The notes below the pieces were generated by a model. That model ran no database searches, had not been told where the DNA came from, and saw only the letters and a list, made by a program, of their open reading frames with translations. Position numbers and translations under genes: made by a program. 64,000 bases of DNA. Source: Drosophila persimilis (lineage: Eukaryota; Arthropoda; Insecta; Diptera; Drosophilidae). Position 1 is the first letter of the stretch. Each line of letters starts with the position of its first letter. Of the stretch, positions 35,196 to 47,818 are shown piece by piece. Location of the stretch: the NCBI RefSeq assembly GCF_003286085.1, contig NW_020825288.1, positions 21,142,001-21,206,000 of the forward strand. The letters run 5' to 3'.

Positions 35196-38142
35196 GACAG
35201 AGAGCAAGAGAGAAATGAGCAAAGTAATGTGCAAAGTGTAGCAAAAATTGACATCGAACCACCTGGAAAATCCTCCCCGACATCCTACACACACGCCACA
35301 CACGACACACACAGAGAAGAGAACAAATGCACTTGCATTGATTAGTTTACCTAATTTGCTGGTGGGTTTACTTTGACGCAGACCCAACCACCCATCCGAT
35401 GGCGATGGTCGGGCTGATGTTGCATTTAAGTGGATCTCCAATTTGGGGCAAAATTTTACCCACAGTGCGCTGCAGCGATTACCTCTCTCACACTCTCATG
35501 AGAGCCTCGCTTTCTCGCTAAGTGGCTTGGGTGTATGTGTTAATTGCATTGGGGCCTTCGGCGGCATGGCAGGATGGTTGGCCCCAAAAACAAGTGTGGA
35601 TTCACTTGCCATAATGCACTCAAAGTGCTAGGGGTGGGGATACTCAAACGCACACACGATGCGTATGAGTAATCTGTCAGCCTGAGCCATAAATTAAATT
35701 TTTAGTCAGCCTCCCAGTAATATTTCTTAGCTCCGAACTCAGTTTGCTTAAGTTTTGCACAGATTGGCATATGAATAAATGACTGAGAATATTTCTGGGA
35801 AACTTATACAGATATACCCCCTGTATATAAATTGGCTGGGCAAAACTTTTGGTAGCTACCTGAGAGATGATTAAGTGTATGCAATTTATTAACAGATCAA
35901 AGTTTATGGCAGCCTCGTGTGTGGGCCAAGGGAGAGTGTCTTCTTATTTATGATGTGCCATCAAAGGAGCCACGCGCCTGGCACTGTGGGCCGCCAAGAA
36001 AGCCACCAATTTCCAGGAAATATTCACCAAATATCCTTCACATCTACGAGTAATTTGGGTTTATTTATAAGTTTGTTTTGGTTCCAGTTGATCGTTTTGG
36101 GAGCTCACTTAATCGTTGTGGAGCGCAATGTCGAAAGTTTTCAATTGAAGATTAAACATTGAACTGTCTTTTCCACTTTTCCCGATTAACTTGCCATTGT
36201 GCGCGCTACTGCTGGCAAGTGACACGCTGCCAAACGTCTGATGCTGACGTAATCGTGTGCTTTCTCTCACAAATTTTGGCAAGTTTTTCACTGCTTTCCT
36301 TTTCGGGTATCCGGGCATGGGGCCGCCACTCAATTGCTGTTTAAAGTGCTTCCCAACAACAATTTTTGAACTCTGATGTGGAACGAAAACTGCTGCTGTT
36401 GCTGCTGCAGCAGCAACTGTCCGGCCGTTCGTGCTACAGAAAATGGTATATAAACCTGTGATTTTTATGGCCGACTTTATTTTCCGCTATTTGTTGTGGG
36501 CCAGCCGTGCTGGGGCCCTGTGGCCTAGTCCGAGGGGCCCGCCAAGGCGTTGGAGGAGGCAACATTTGCTTTTATAGACTTTTTTCGGCTGCTGCCCGGT
36601 GTAATAGTTTCCGTTTCCACTTGGGTATCCCCTTGGCCATCTATGTGCTCGAGTGACCGACCCTGCAGATATTATTTTTGGCTTCAAAACAAAGCAAAAC
36701 AAAATTACTTTCGATGGCCAAAGACAGAGTACGTTCTATGTGGGTGTAAAAAAGCTATAAACCGAAGAAATGAAGAGCTCTGATTTGCTTTTCTGCTCTC
36801 CAAGATTGGTTATACATTTTCAATGGGAAATATATAACTTAGTTGAGCAATAGTTATGCCCAGGAATCAATCTACCAACTGAAGAAATACATTTCCACAG
36901 CTTAAACACAGAAGTGTAGCATACATTTTGGGGCGGGCAGAATCTTGTGGCATCAGCGGCAGAAGCATTCATTAAGAATGTGGGGAAAGTGTTTTTGTGT
37001 GCTCCAGCTCCAGCTTAAGCTTTTAAAAGCAACAGTGAAGCCTCCACTCAACGCCACTCCACACGGAGCCCGCTGACAGACTGAGAAACTACCAGAAATC
37101 GGAGTGACGGAGTGATGACGAAGGGTGGAGCGGGGGTGGGAAGACTATTTTGACTAGACTACATCATGATGAGAGCTGCACGTGCCAGGGGCATGGACAT
37201 CGCATGAACATGGCTCACACACACATACATCCAGATGTAGTAGATGTTTTTATAGATGTTAAGATAAACATCTCGGGGGCCAGGACTTCAGCAAATGAAA
37301 GGGGCTGCCGCCGCCGCCTGCTGGGGGCAACAGACATTAATTCAGGGCTCGAAAAGAGGCGACTAGAGGGAATGGGTATGCCCCGCACACGCACACACCA
37401 TCTAGGCAATACCATAAAAATTTGTTGTACAGCAGCAGCAGCACACTTTAATGGGAAAATTCTCTCTGCTCCTCAGCCTCTGCCTTGAGTCCACCCCTTC
37501 TCGTACAGCGTATAGCGTATACGTATACGTATACGTAATCTGTTGTGTAATGTCTTTAGTTGTGTCAACTTCGAGGAGAGGCCAATTCCCGGTACCCAGG
37601 ACCAAAAACTGATTCAGAGAGAGTGCGAAAAAAATCCACAGCCAGAGACAGAGAAAGGGAACTAAACAGCGCCATGAGGCAGAGACAAAGGCAGTGGGGA
37701 GCGGCGCACAAGTTGAAGTTTTGAAACAACATTTAGATAAATTTCCCCCGAGACCCCCAGGATGGATGGATGGCTGACTAAGGCTGGCTGGCTGGGCTGG
37801 GCTGACTAGCTGGGAAACAGCGGAAAGAATGATGTAGTGCCACAAGCTGTAGCAAATTTAGTTTTCATACATAGTTAGTCCTCTAGTAAATGGTGTAAAC
37901 TACTTTGAATAAGTATCAGTCTAGTCTCGAAATTGAATTGAGGGGAACTGAGTTTTTTACTTTTACAAAGTAAAATGAAATGAAATTAAATCCCCCTCCA
38001 GGCAATTACAATAATTGAATGCTGTAGGAGCACCCGATCAATGGGTAATGAGATGACAAATAAACTCCTGCTGGCTTGTACCAAATAAATATTCAAATGC
38101 CATTTAATTTACATTACTATGGGATGCTACAACACCTCTTCA

Positions 38143-38143
38143 A

Positions 38144-38168
<25 letters not shown>
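38143..38168. repeat. (CT)n microsatellite
   Basis: About 13 CT units, continued by imperfect CTCTCTGCATCTCTGTCTCTG. GA/CT tracts of this kind are GAGA-factor sites in flies; function here is unknown. Confidence 0.9.
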
Positions 38169-38174
<6 letters not shown>

Positions 38175-40441
38175 TGCATCTCTGTCTCTGTCTCTCTGTA
38201 AAGTAGTCGACTCCAGCTCCAGTCGCCTGGAATAAGTGAGTGCTGCTCAATTTGGTCGCTCAACTATGTACTTGGTGGTTTCGTCATTAAGCCATTAAAG
38301 GGTTGAGGAGAGCCTGCTTTTAATGGCAGCACCAACCGAAAATTGAGCAACATTTGTGGGCAAGTTCCTGCCCAACCCCCCATTGAAAGTTTTACCTCCC
38401 TCTAAAATGTCAAGTCATTAATATTCACATGAAAGCAGAACAAAACCGAAGCGAAAGGAAAACTGTGTGTTTTCAAACAGCAATTCCAGACGAATAATAT
38501 TTAATTAGAGAATTGTTTAGACAAACTTTTTAATTGCAAGGCCCCGAAGGGACCCCTCCATTCTTCTGGGTTCTCTTTTTTGGAGGTTCTACTGGCATAA
38601 ATCTTTCAACGCCCGAGGCTTACAGCAAACCAAAAAAAATATTGTGAAAGCACACCAGTCGGATCCGGACCCTTCAACAAGATGCAGCCTGCTGCTGCTC
38701 TAAGCCTTTAAAACGGCTGCCAGTTTGGATGCTGCCTGCCTCTTTTTCCTCTCCCTCTCCCTCTGTCTCTCTCTATCTTTCTCGTTGTGAGTAGCCCGTC
38801 AGCTGCATAAATTTTCGAAAAGCGAGGGCCACGTTAAAGTCAACATTCTGCCAGTGCTGCCAGTGGCCTACATTCGGTAGGGGGCCCGGAGTGTACTTTC
38901 AGGCATTACTGCCTCCGCCTTTCACTTTCGGTGACAGTTTTGCAGCGTTGCATGCGCCATACATACACACACACACACACACATGTGAGTGTGCGTGCTT
39001 ATGCAGATGAGTTGCCAGTAACGTGTGGAAAATTATGAAGATAAATTTGTGTTTGTCTTTTTTTCTGCTTTTCTGCTCCCCTCTTTTGGGCGAAAGAGAG
39101 AGCGTCAGTCGTGTGCCACTTTGGCGGCGCCAGCTGCTGCCGACACGGACAAAAAATTCTATGAAAAATTACCCAAGTAAATCAGAAGTGAAATATGCAT
39201 AGAGGGGGAAAGTTCTTCAAGAGAAGATCGCGACCAATTTAAAGTTAAAATAGCTATTGAATTGGGTTCGAAGACTAAAGCTAAAATATGTCTAGAAAGG
39301 TGCAGGGAAAACTTATTAAAGTGGGGGAGGAGAACCCTTTTAAAGCCTTGTTCCAAACACTCAAGAGAGTACTAATTGAAATCTGTGTCCTGTGCCACTG
39401 GGGTGGCGTTTTGCCTAATTAATTGACAAGTATTGGAGATGTTTCACGGGGGTGTCGGTAGAAGGAGTAATTTGCCGCATTGAATACAAATTGCAGGACC
39501 ATTCGACCCTGGGGCCAATGCCGATTCCCGGCCAACTAAGCCGGCAAATGGCGAAACTTGAGATAATTAATTGAGCGCAAAACTAAACACGAATTTCGAA
39601 CCCGGCCAAAAGCAATTATCTACAATAACAATGCACATGTGTGTGCTGGAGGGCCCTTTCTCTCTCTCCATGCACACACACAAAGAGTAAGGAGAGATTG
39701 GAATAGTAAATCACTTGGCATTTAGCAATCGACGAAAATAAATCGATTCTCTATTAACAGACACATTAAAAACCCTCGATTGCCTTTTGTTTCATTCCAG
39801 ATAAACCCCGAAACCTAGAGAAGAGACAGATGTTGCTTTTCGTGGCGGCGGAGCAGCCCCAAAACATGGCCAAGAGCCAGCGTTTATTTATGGCCCAAAG
39901 AGGAGAAATCACATTAGATGCAAACTGCCTGTCGAAATGAACAACGAAAAGAAATATTAAATAAAAACTAGCGCCATAAAATTGCCCATAAAACAACAGG
40001 GAAAACCCAGGCTAAACCGTCCGCAAATATCAAAAAATATATATTAAAATAAAACGAAGAAAAGAGCACGAGAACGAAACTATTATTTGACAAACTGTCA
40101 GCGGAGCTCAGTCGAAGGTGAAATTTGTGAACGTTGGCGAAATTCTCGAGTGAAATCTCTGCTGTTTATGCCCGTTGCGTATACGCCGCGTTGTCAGGCG
40201 CTGTTCCGCTGTTTCAGCAGTATATATACTCCGCATCTCGCGGGCGGAGGTGTTAAATGCCTTCACATATCTCTGGTGCGGCCCGGGCCGCCTTCTGCTC
40301 TCCACCAACAACCACATCCGCCGCCATCCGCCTGTGAAAGTGCCGAGCTGTGCATTATTTCCGCGTAAGTGAACATTTTTGCCCCCGTCCCCAGGAGACT
40401 ACTCCCCCCATACGAGTGTGTTGACTCTGCCGCTGAACGGC

Positions 40442-40565
40442 ATGCGCCTCTGGAGGAATCGTCGAAGTCGCAGCAAAATGCATACCCTCGAAACGGGGCC
40501 CTGGTCCGTCCATGGGCCACAGTTGACGCAGCTGCTCCTTGGCGGGATACTCTGCATGACAATTG
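40442..40565 (+). CDS. dpr11: dpr-family gene, signal-peptide exon (first coding exon)
   Basis: The ATG at 40442 opens MRLWRNRRSRSK, then a second ATG (40478) begins MHTLETGPWSV, leading into the hydrophobic stretch LTQLLLGGILCMTI. The exon ends at ATT G|GTGAGT (donor 40566). The single leftover base joins exactly with the two bases that begin the exon at 61646 to give Ala, so the joined reading is ..CMTI-A-SNTQTSAEA.., a natural signal-peptidase site. Dpr proteins are neuronal cell-surface Ig proteins that pair with DIP proteins in synaptic partner choice. The frame upstream of 40442 has no ATG, so 40442 or 40478 is the start. Assignment to this gene rests on the phase match and the Ig exon 21 kb away. 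The paralogue (dpr11) is from memory of the Ig sequence. Neither exon would be picked as a gene by itself. Confidence 0.65.
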
Positions 40566-43500
40566 GTGAGTTTTCTCTGAAATTTAAGACTAAAATTGAA
40601 AGAAATGCGTACATCAATGCCCCCAGGGAAGCCATCGCCAATTAGCGACTCAATGGCTCAATATCTCAATATCCGCTTGTGCAAGCAATATCAAAGGCTG
40701 AAGCAGTAGCAGCCGCATCCGCCAATGCCACCAATGCCGCCAATGCCGTACGATAAGTGGGTGATGGGTGGTGCTGTGTGGCATGGAAAAGTAGCGCGAC
40801 ATTTGCTCTTCAGCTTGGGGGCTCAATTGCAGTTGCATACATTAAAAATGAATGAGTGCCTGGCTGGAACAGATGTTGCCACCCCATGCCCCTGGATATA
40901 TCTACCTCAGAGGCCTTCGCCTACTCATCCTCATCCTCATCCTCCTGTTCCTCATCCTCCTCCTTCTTCTGTGAAGCAATTTACAAATTTACAACTGCCA
41001 GCGACAACAATTATGATCTGTGTGTGCGTTTGTGTCTGTGTGCGTGTGTCCACGTCCTGGTAATTGCTCTGAAGGAGCAGCAGAAAAAACTGTGAAAATA
41101 AAGGGTGAGGAAAATGATTTCAATGAACTGCATAAAGTGGTTTTGTTAACACACGCGGACAACAGGACAATGGTGGAGATTCAATTTCCCCTGTCCTTTA
41201 ATTTGTTGCAATTGTTGGAAGTTCTGCGGCACTTGATGTCAAAACAATTCCACACACTTGCCCGTTGGGAATGGATGGCTGATGCCCACCTGAAAGAGTT
41301 TTATTAAATGTATGGCAATGGTCTGCCCCAAAAGCTTACAATTTCCAATTTTTATGCAGTCTCCCTGTCTCTGTGTCCCTGTGGCTGTCGTTGATCGGTA
41401 AGCACACACTCGTGTCTCTGACATCCACATATCTCTGAAGGACATGCACACTGAAGTGAAGAAACAAAAAATAAATACTATTTATGCTGGCATTTTCATA
41501 CAAATTGAATCCTTTGTGGTGGCAGACAGAATTTAAAGCAGAATTTCATCCACTATTGGGATTTAATTAAATGCAGATACTATTTTTCGATACAGAATCA
41601 ATTAAGTGAAGCACATCGGTTTTGTCTTAGACCATGGCCATCCTTTCATTCAATGGCATTTCGTGTGGCAGCCCGCCCATTCATCTGCTCAGTCATTTCC
41701 CTGGAAGTAAGACATAAAATTGAATTTTCGCATGATTTTCCCTCATTGCTGTCATAAGAAGCTATTAGCTTACTTACGGCTGTCGCCCCAAATGGGGGCA
41801 CCGCCGTGCTAGCGGAGCGGAAACCTAAGTAGAAACCACCAAGAAAAATAAGAAAAACTGGGTAAAAGCCAAACATGGAAAGCATAATTCACAGAGTGCT
41901 GCAAAATGTGGAATTGTAAATGATCAGGCAATGCCACAGAACGGCACGGCACAATGTGCGAGTGGAAGCCAAGGCAAAGGCGAAGGCAGCGCTGAAAACT
42001 GGAGTAAGAAAGTGAAAACTTTAAGGGGGGAAATGAGAATAAAAGAAGGGATGGGGAAGGGGCAAGGGTGTTGGGTATGCTTGAGGGGAAGCCATTAAAA
42101 ATTCTGTAAAATTCTCAGTACAACTTGGCTATTTGTATAGTATAGAAAGAACTTGGCCACACACACACACACACACACAGACAGAGCAGCTGTAGCTGCA
42201 GCCTGCAGCCTGCAGTTAGCGCCCATAGGTATGCTATAATATTCTCAGCATTCTTAAACTTTATTGAATTTCCCTCTCTCTAACTCTGTCTTTCTCCCTC
42301 TCCCCCTCTCTTTGCGACCGACTTTTGAGTGTAAGATTGATTTATTTTCCATTTTGCTGTGCTTTGCTTTGCCTTTTTTCTCCACACTTTTCATAACTTT
42401 TGCTGGAAATTTGTTAGCATTTAAAAATGATTTGCAGCTGCACAAAAAAAAAAGGAGAGAAGTTGGATGTTCATTTGCCTTAAAGTGTGGTATAAATCCA
42501 TGGCCCCTATCCTTAGCTTGTGGCTTAATGTACGTATATGCCCCACTTTTTTCCACTTTCCACGCTCTGCTCTTCTTAACGGAACGGATCTGTGCGCATA
42601 TATAAATTATGGCAATAAAAATAAAATCAACAGTGTTGTGCGTTGTGCGCTGTGCCTTTGGTTTCTGGTTTTAGTTTTCTCTTCGGGCGAGAACTTTTCA
42701 CTTTCCTTTTTTGTTCGCCCATTTTCCTGCCGGGGACATTATTTTTGTGCTTTCATTTCCGTCTGTTTTGTCTGCTTGATTTTATTGCAGTTCTCTTCTT
42801 CTCAGTTGTACCACATATTTTTTTTCTGCTCCTCCGAAGTAATTTTGGTCCTTCTTTTTTCTCTCCTCCGTAGTGCTCTTTTTTCTCATTCTTCTGAACT
42901 GCTCTTCTTTTTTGTCGCTTTTCCGTAGTGCTCTTTTTTTCTGTCTGCAAATAAATATCACAAAAATTCGCTTCCCTTTCCGTCAGGGATTTTCTGGAAT
43001 TTTTCTTCGCTTTTCTTCTTTTATTCTGCTGGTTATTGCCATTTGCTACTTTTGGGCTGCTTTTTGTTTTGGTTTATCCGCCGCCGCAAATTTTCCCACG
43101 ACTGTTGTCCCCTCCCCCCTTCCAAAAACAATGAAATGAAAAATTATGGCCAACTCCCCGCGAAGCCCAATCCTCCTTCTGCCGTTCTGCCGTTCCGTCG
43201 TTGCGTGTGCAAATGTGTTTCTGCCATCAATTTTTATTGCCAGCTGAGTGTATCAATAAATTATACATAAAATTTTGTATGGCGCTGAAAAGCAGAAGGA
43301 ATGGATGGTGGAGTGTAAAGTGCAGTGGCCACGCCCCAAATGCCTTAAATGGAGCCATTGAATTGATTTTGTGACCGTAAAATGCATTCGGACTTAGCCA
43401 ATTTCTCCATCAATGCCCGTGTGTCTTTCCTTTTGCTTCTTTGGCTCGTTTGCTCTTTCTTGGACTCCCTTTTACTCCTTCTCCTCCTGTCTTTCAGTCT

Positions 43501-43889
43501 GTCTGTCTGTACATTTGATGGATGGCCAAGCAATTTATATTTAATAAGCTTACCAAAAAGGCAAATCAATGCCCAAGTGCTTTTCCTCTCTGTCTCTGAC
43601 CAGAAAATTGCCAAAAGCTAATTGTCAGCATTTGTGGTATATCCAGGATTCGATTCAAGAGATATTCTCAGACAACTTATTCAGGAATTGGGTTGGAAAA
43701 TCCCCCCCCAGAACAGACAAGCAGAAACATTAATCTTCTGATCCACAGACACACACATGAGTCAGGCATGATGTCCTGCCTCAATCATTTCCCTACTCAG
43801 TTGCTGGCTGAAAAGGAAGGAAAACAAAAAGGGAAAATCAATACATTCTATATCAATATTAATGGACTTTCAGTTACCAACAATCCACG

Positions 43890-43890
<1 letters not shown>

Positions 43891-43921
<31 letters not shown>
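43891..43921. repeat. (AC)n microsatellite
   Basis: About 15 uninterrupted AC units, followed by GAGAGAGAGG. Confidence 0.95.
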
Positions 43922-43924
<3 letters not shown>

Positions 43925-44055
43925 AGAGGACTACAGCTACGGGACAACACAGACAGGGATAAAAAAGTGTTGACAGCTGCTTTTATTCACCTGTCAGGCA
44001 CACAAGCCGCTAAACTGTTGATAAGCAGGCGGCCAACAGCGTGTCATACATGTGG

Positions 44056-44088
44056 CCCAAACCCAAACCCAAGCCCAAGCCCAAGCCC
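44056..44088. repeat. tandem hexamer CCCAA(A/G)
   Basis: Five and a half copies of CCCAAA/CCCAAG in a row. They give the run of Pro-Lys or Leu-Gly codons seen in the spurious open frames on both strands. Confidence 0.9.
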
Positions 44089-46471
44089 TCCCCTAGATCC
44101 ATGGACCAAATCCTGTACGATGGCAGTCGACCACCTCCACACCGCCCAGAAGAAGGGCCAGCCCTGAGCAATAAAAATCCATCACAATCATTTATCAATA
44201 CGGGGGAAGTCCTGTGGGTGTGTTGCTCTTTTCTCTTCTCAGTTTTTTTTTGGTGTCTAAGGAAATATGGAAATATCAAATAGTCATGTAGCAGAGCTAA
44301 AAGAAAATATGTCAACTGTCCGAAAAGGAAACTTTTGTGAGGGCCCATAAACACCATCAACAGCAGCATCAGCAGCAGCAGCAGCAGCAACTCGGACACA
44401 GATCCTAGACGAAGTCGAGTCCTGGGCGATTGTGCCACTCTGGCGGGGACCGACCTGCTGCTTGTCACAGTGCATAAATGTCAAAAAGTTCGAGCGATGA
44501 TAAATGACATCAAGCGGCAGTCGCCAATGGATTAATTTGGTCATGAAATAAGAGTCGATGAAAAACGTAGGGCATGGGAAGGTACAGCGAACGAGCGATG
44601 AAAATGAATGGCAGGGAAAATCTATCAAAGGAAAACCTATAAATAGAAAAGAAAAACATTTTTGTCCAGGAAATTCTATCACAGAACCTCAGTGATCTTT
44701 TCTTGGGAATTATTTATAGCAAAAGGAAACACGGAGAGCCAATCAATAGAATATATTCCCAGAAATTCTCTGATCTCTTGTTTGGCTAAATACACACATA
44801 TTTTAATTAAATTTTATCTCCACTGTGTCGCTGTGTCACTGTCTCGCTGTTGGTGTCATCTGATGAATCTTTAGCATAAAGTGAAAATATAATTCAATAT
44901 CAATTTCCATTCCTGCCTTGCGCCCGAGACTGCAGCTGACAGTTCAATTCCAATTTTCCCTCCCCCTTTTTTTGGGCGAGTGTCTCTTGCGCGACTTTTT
45001 GCAAGGCAAATGAGAGTCGTGCCAAGTGCCACGCCCAGTAGCCCAGTATCCGAAACACAGACACCCGCCCAACCCATTCAGACAGACAGACACACAGACG
45101 GACAAAGATGGAGCGAGAGAGCAGAGGCTCTCAAACAATATCTGATAAGCTGCATCATACATTTGCATACTTCCGGCAATTTGTTTTTGTGCGAACCAAA
45201 CGAATCGAGACAAATGCAATAAGCGCACAGCAACAGCAACAAGAACAAGAGCAGCATAAAGTGTCAGAAAAAATGGATTGGAAAGAGCACAAGAAAGCAA
45301 CGAATTGTTGGGTACCCTCTAAAGGAGAAATATCAGCAGAAATATGCAGAAATTGATGAGAATCTTTTTAGGTAAACATTCATCTGGGCTGACAGCATGT
45401 ATCCATGCATATAACCATGTATCATGTATCTTTAACTTACCTAAACTACCATAAACCAAACTAACATATGTGAAAAATATTTGATACTCCAGAAAAAGAT
45501 AGATCTCCTAAGAGATCTCTATCTCCTATCCTTCTCCTTTTGCTGCACCAACTCCTTCACTGGTCTCGCATACCCTCCCCTCCATTTAGGGTATTAAAAC
45601 ACAAAGAACATGGCGAATAAAGATAAAACCGAAAGAGTTCACTGGCGCATGCTGCTCAATTCGGATTCTGTCGCTGGGAGGTAGTGAGGCTGTGGAGGAT
45701 GTGGAGGATCTGCAGGCGGAGGTGGCACCGACTGAGGCTGTTTGCATTGTGCATACAAATTACGGGCGCTGTTCCCAGTATCCCAAAACCCCCCATCCCC
45801 CACAAAGAACTGCAGCAGCCGCACCATGCCCCTCCCCCTCCCCCAGCCCCCTTCCCATATGCATTTGTTTATTTAGGTGCATCGTCTGCGGCTCTGCTGC
45901 AAGTTGTTTGCCATTTGCTCTGCTGCACTGCTCTGCTCTGTGCGTCTTTTGCATGGCCAAAAATATTGGTGGCCATAAATTTTTGCTGGCAACATGGAAC
46001 CCAACACAAAAGTGACGAAAAAAGAACCTGAAGCTGGACCGGGAAGGACAAAGAGAAAAGAGGGGGAACTGAAGCGCAAAGCGGTGCATTTGTAGTCACA
46101 AATTCCCAGGCATTTGTTTAGAAACTTTGCCCGCGGCAGCAGCGGCAGCAGTGCGACCCGCGATATAATGTCATCCGTGGATACGAGACCAGAGAGCTCT
46201 TCCACTTGACTAAGTTTTGAGCTCAACAAACGAACTTTGGTCCAGAGATAGATGTGGGTAAAAGGTTCTGTTCTCTTTTGCTTTGTGTGTAAACACGAGA
46301 ATTCATGTCCATAAATTGGCATCATCGTTCGGGGAGATCACAGTCAAACTACAGTTGTCTCTGGGTTTCAATTCAAATTTGAATCACACTGCCAAGGGAG
46401 CAGACACACTTTAGGGATATTGAATACATATTTTACATGAGGGAAACGTGATACAAAAACCAGAGGCCAAG

Positions 46472-47817
46472 ATGAGTATGACAGAGATGTTGCGTGGCAA
46501 GAAGAAGTCGGAGGAGAAGGTGACTGCCATAAAGATGGCCCATCACGGTAAGTAAACCAAATACAAGTATCTCTACAGATACATATCCATGAATATCCAC
46601 AGATTTCTCTAGTGTGCGGCTCATACAAATTGGCTGTGTCCTCGATGTGGTCGCCGAGGCGATAGAGCGCGTTAAGATCTCAATGATATTGCCGAAACTG
46701 CTGGATAATCCCGAGTTTATGGCCAAGGTTTTGAAGGGCACCAAATACGAGCATGCTGTCAATCTAGTGGAGTCCTTTGTGCGGCGTCGTGAATTCATAC
46801 TGAAGGAGAAACGCCCTCCTCTGATGGACCATGGGATGATCAAGATCATCGACTACTTCCAGCGAAACAATCAGATGTACAAGCTCTTCCCCACGTACTA
46901 CAACAACATGCGGGAGGAGGAGAAGAAGCTGCTGGTGGCCTTCGAGATGCTCTTCGATTTGGCCAAGGAGCGGCTGTACCGCACTTCGGCGGATGTCATT
47001 GCCCAGGAAAGGAAGCTGCATGCGATGTATCTGGAGAACGAGAACATCAAAGAGAATGTTGATATCCTAAAGAAGAAAATCCACTCGCAGAAGCTGACAC
47101 TCAAGTGGAAAATAGCCGCCAAGGAGGCGTATCTCAAGAAGTATGAGGATATGTTGGCCAAGAAAAAGCGCGAGAAGAACGAACGCATACAAAATGAAAT
47201 GTGAGGGCACCCGATTCGGAAATCTGTGTCTGTATCTTACTCTGTTTTTTATCTCCATTTATCCACCCAGTGACAAGTGCACTCGGATCGTGAAGGCGAA
47301 TCAGAAGGAAAGCCAGGAAAAACAGGCAGAATTGGAGGCAGAGCTAGAGAAGGATCGCCATGTCTATGAGCAGACAACCAAAAAGAATCGCCATCAGGAG
47401 TTGGAAGCACGCGAGGAAAAGTGAGTGTCACGCGCACAGATCTTGCCTTTAATAAAGCCCACATCCCTCCGCATACCACTCTCCAGAAACAAGCTTCTGC
47501 TTCAACTCCAGGGCCTCATCAAGAAGTACGATAGCAGTATACGCGACAAGATGATCGAGAACTTGGATCTCACCGACCAATATAAGAAACTCAAAAAGGA
47601 GCTGGATGCATTCCTTGTCGGCCATCGCCAGATCGAGCGGGTCTACAAGGAGGTCGTGGTCAAGCGCGAGGATCAGGAGCGTCGCGCCCGCCAGAATCGC
47701 ATCTTGAACTTCACCATGAATCGGGCCGCCTCTAAGATACAAAAGTACTGGAAAAAGTGGAAGAAGGAACTACGTAAGAAAGAAAAACGCCTTAAGCCGA
47801 CCAAGGGCAAAAAATAA
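46472..47817 (+). CDS. dynein regulatory complex subunit 10 (IQCD) orthologue
   Basis: Four exons, 46472-46547, 46603-47200, 47271-47420 and 47487-47817, join in phase through GT-AG introns of 55, 70 and 66 bp into a 384-residue protein. After a basic N-terminus, an all-helical region starts VRLIQIGCVLDVVAEAIERV, resembling the IQCD N-terminal helix. A long coiled coil (about residues 110-340) includes IKKYDSSIRDKMIENLDL, close to the IQCD signature IQKYD-(x)-EL-DL. A C-terminal IQ-like motif (AASKIQKYWKKWKKEL) precedes a Lys-rich tail, the same architecture as vertebrate IQCD/DRC10. DRC10 is part of the nexin-dynein regulatory complex that links outer doublets in motile cilia; in flies that means the sperm tail. 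The gene is nested in the dpr intron on the same strand. Exon 2 must start at 46603, since the later AG at 46612 breaks the frame. Confidence 0.85.
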
Positions 47818-47818
47818 A
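47813..47818 (+). terminator. poly(A) signal overlapping the DRC10 stop codon
   Basis: AATAAA (47813-47818) contains the TAA stop at 47815-47817, so the 3'UTR is probably only 15-30 nt. Very short 3'UTRs are seen in testis-expressed fly genes. Confidence 0.6.

Larger units (their letters stand above)
25376..40441. other. 15-kb stretch without a supportable gene; includes dpr promoter region
   Basis: No frame here has convincing coding character. The best curiosity is a 107-codon minus frame at 31025-31348. The stretch contains (AC)n at 26256-26280, 35159-35191 and about 38964-38992, (CT)n at 38143-38168, GGTGTGT repeats near 34080-34110, and CTG runs near 33820-33845. The last 350 bp (from about 40100) become GC-rich and precede the dpr signal-peptide exon. 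A TCAGTC initiator-like site is at 40108-40113 with no TATA box, and a palindrome AGTATATATACT lies near 40218. This is probably the dpr leader. Confidence 0.45.
40566..46471. other. dpr intron, 5' part (up to the nested DRC10 gene)
   Basis: Non-coding sequence with (AC)10 at 42159-42178, (AC)n at 43891-43921, CCCAA(A/G) hexamers at 44056-44088, CAG runs near 44368-44392 and a pyrimidine-rich zone at 42640-42940. The latter repeats CTCCGTAGTGCTCTTTTTT-like units (near 42866 and 42922). A 150-codon minus frame at 45873-46325 lies head-to-head with DRC10; its first half looks protein-like but is unconfirmed. Confidence 0.5.

Noticed and set aside
36109..36333. 74-codon minus frame
   Set aside because: Composition is passable, but there is no promoter, poly(A) signal or similarity, so it cannot be distinguished from chance.
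46613..46616. AG at 46611-46612 as the DRC10 exon 2 acceptor
   Set aside because: Using it breaks the frame with exon 1; the AG at 46601-46602 keeps it.
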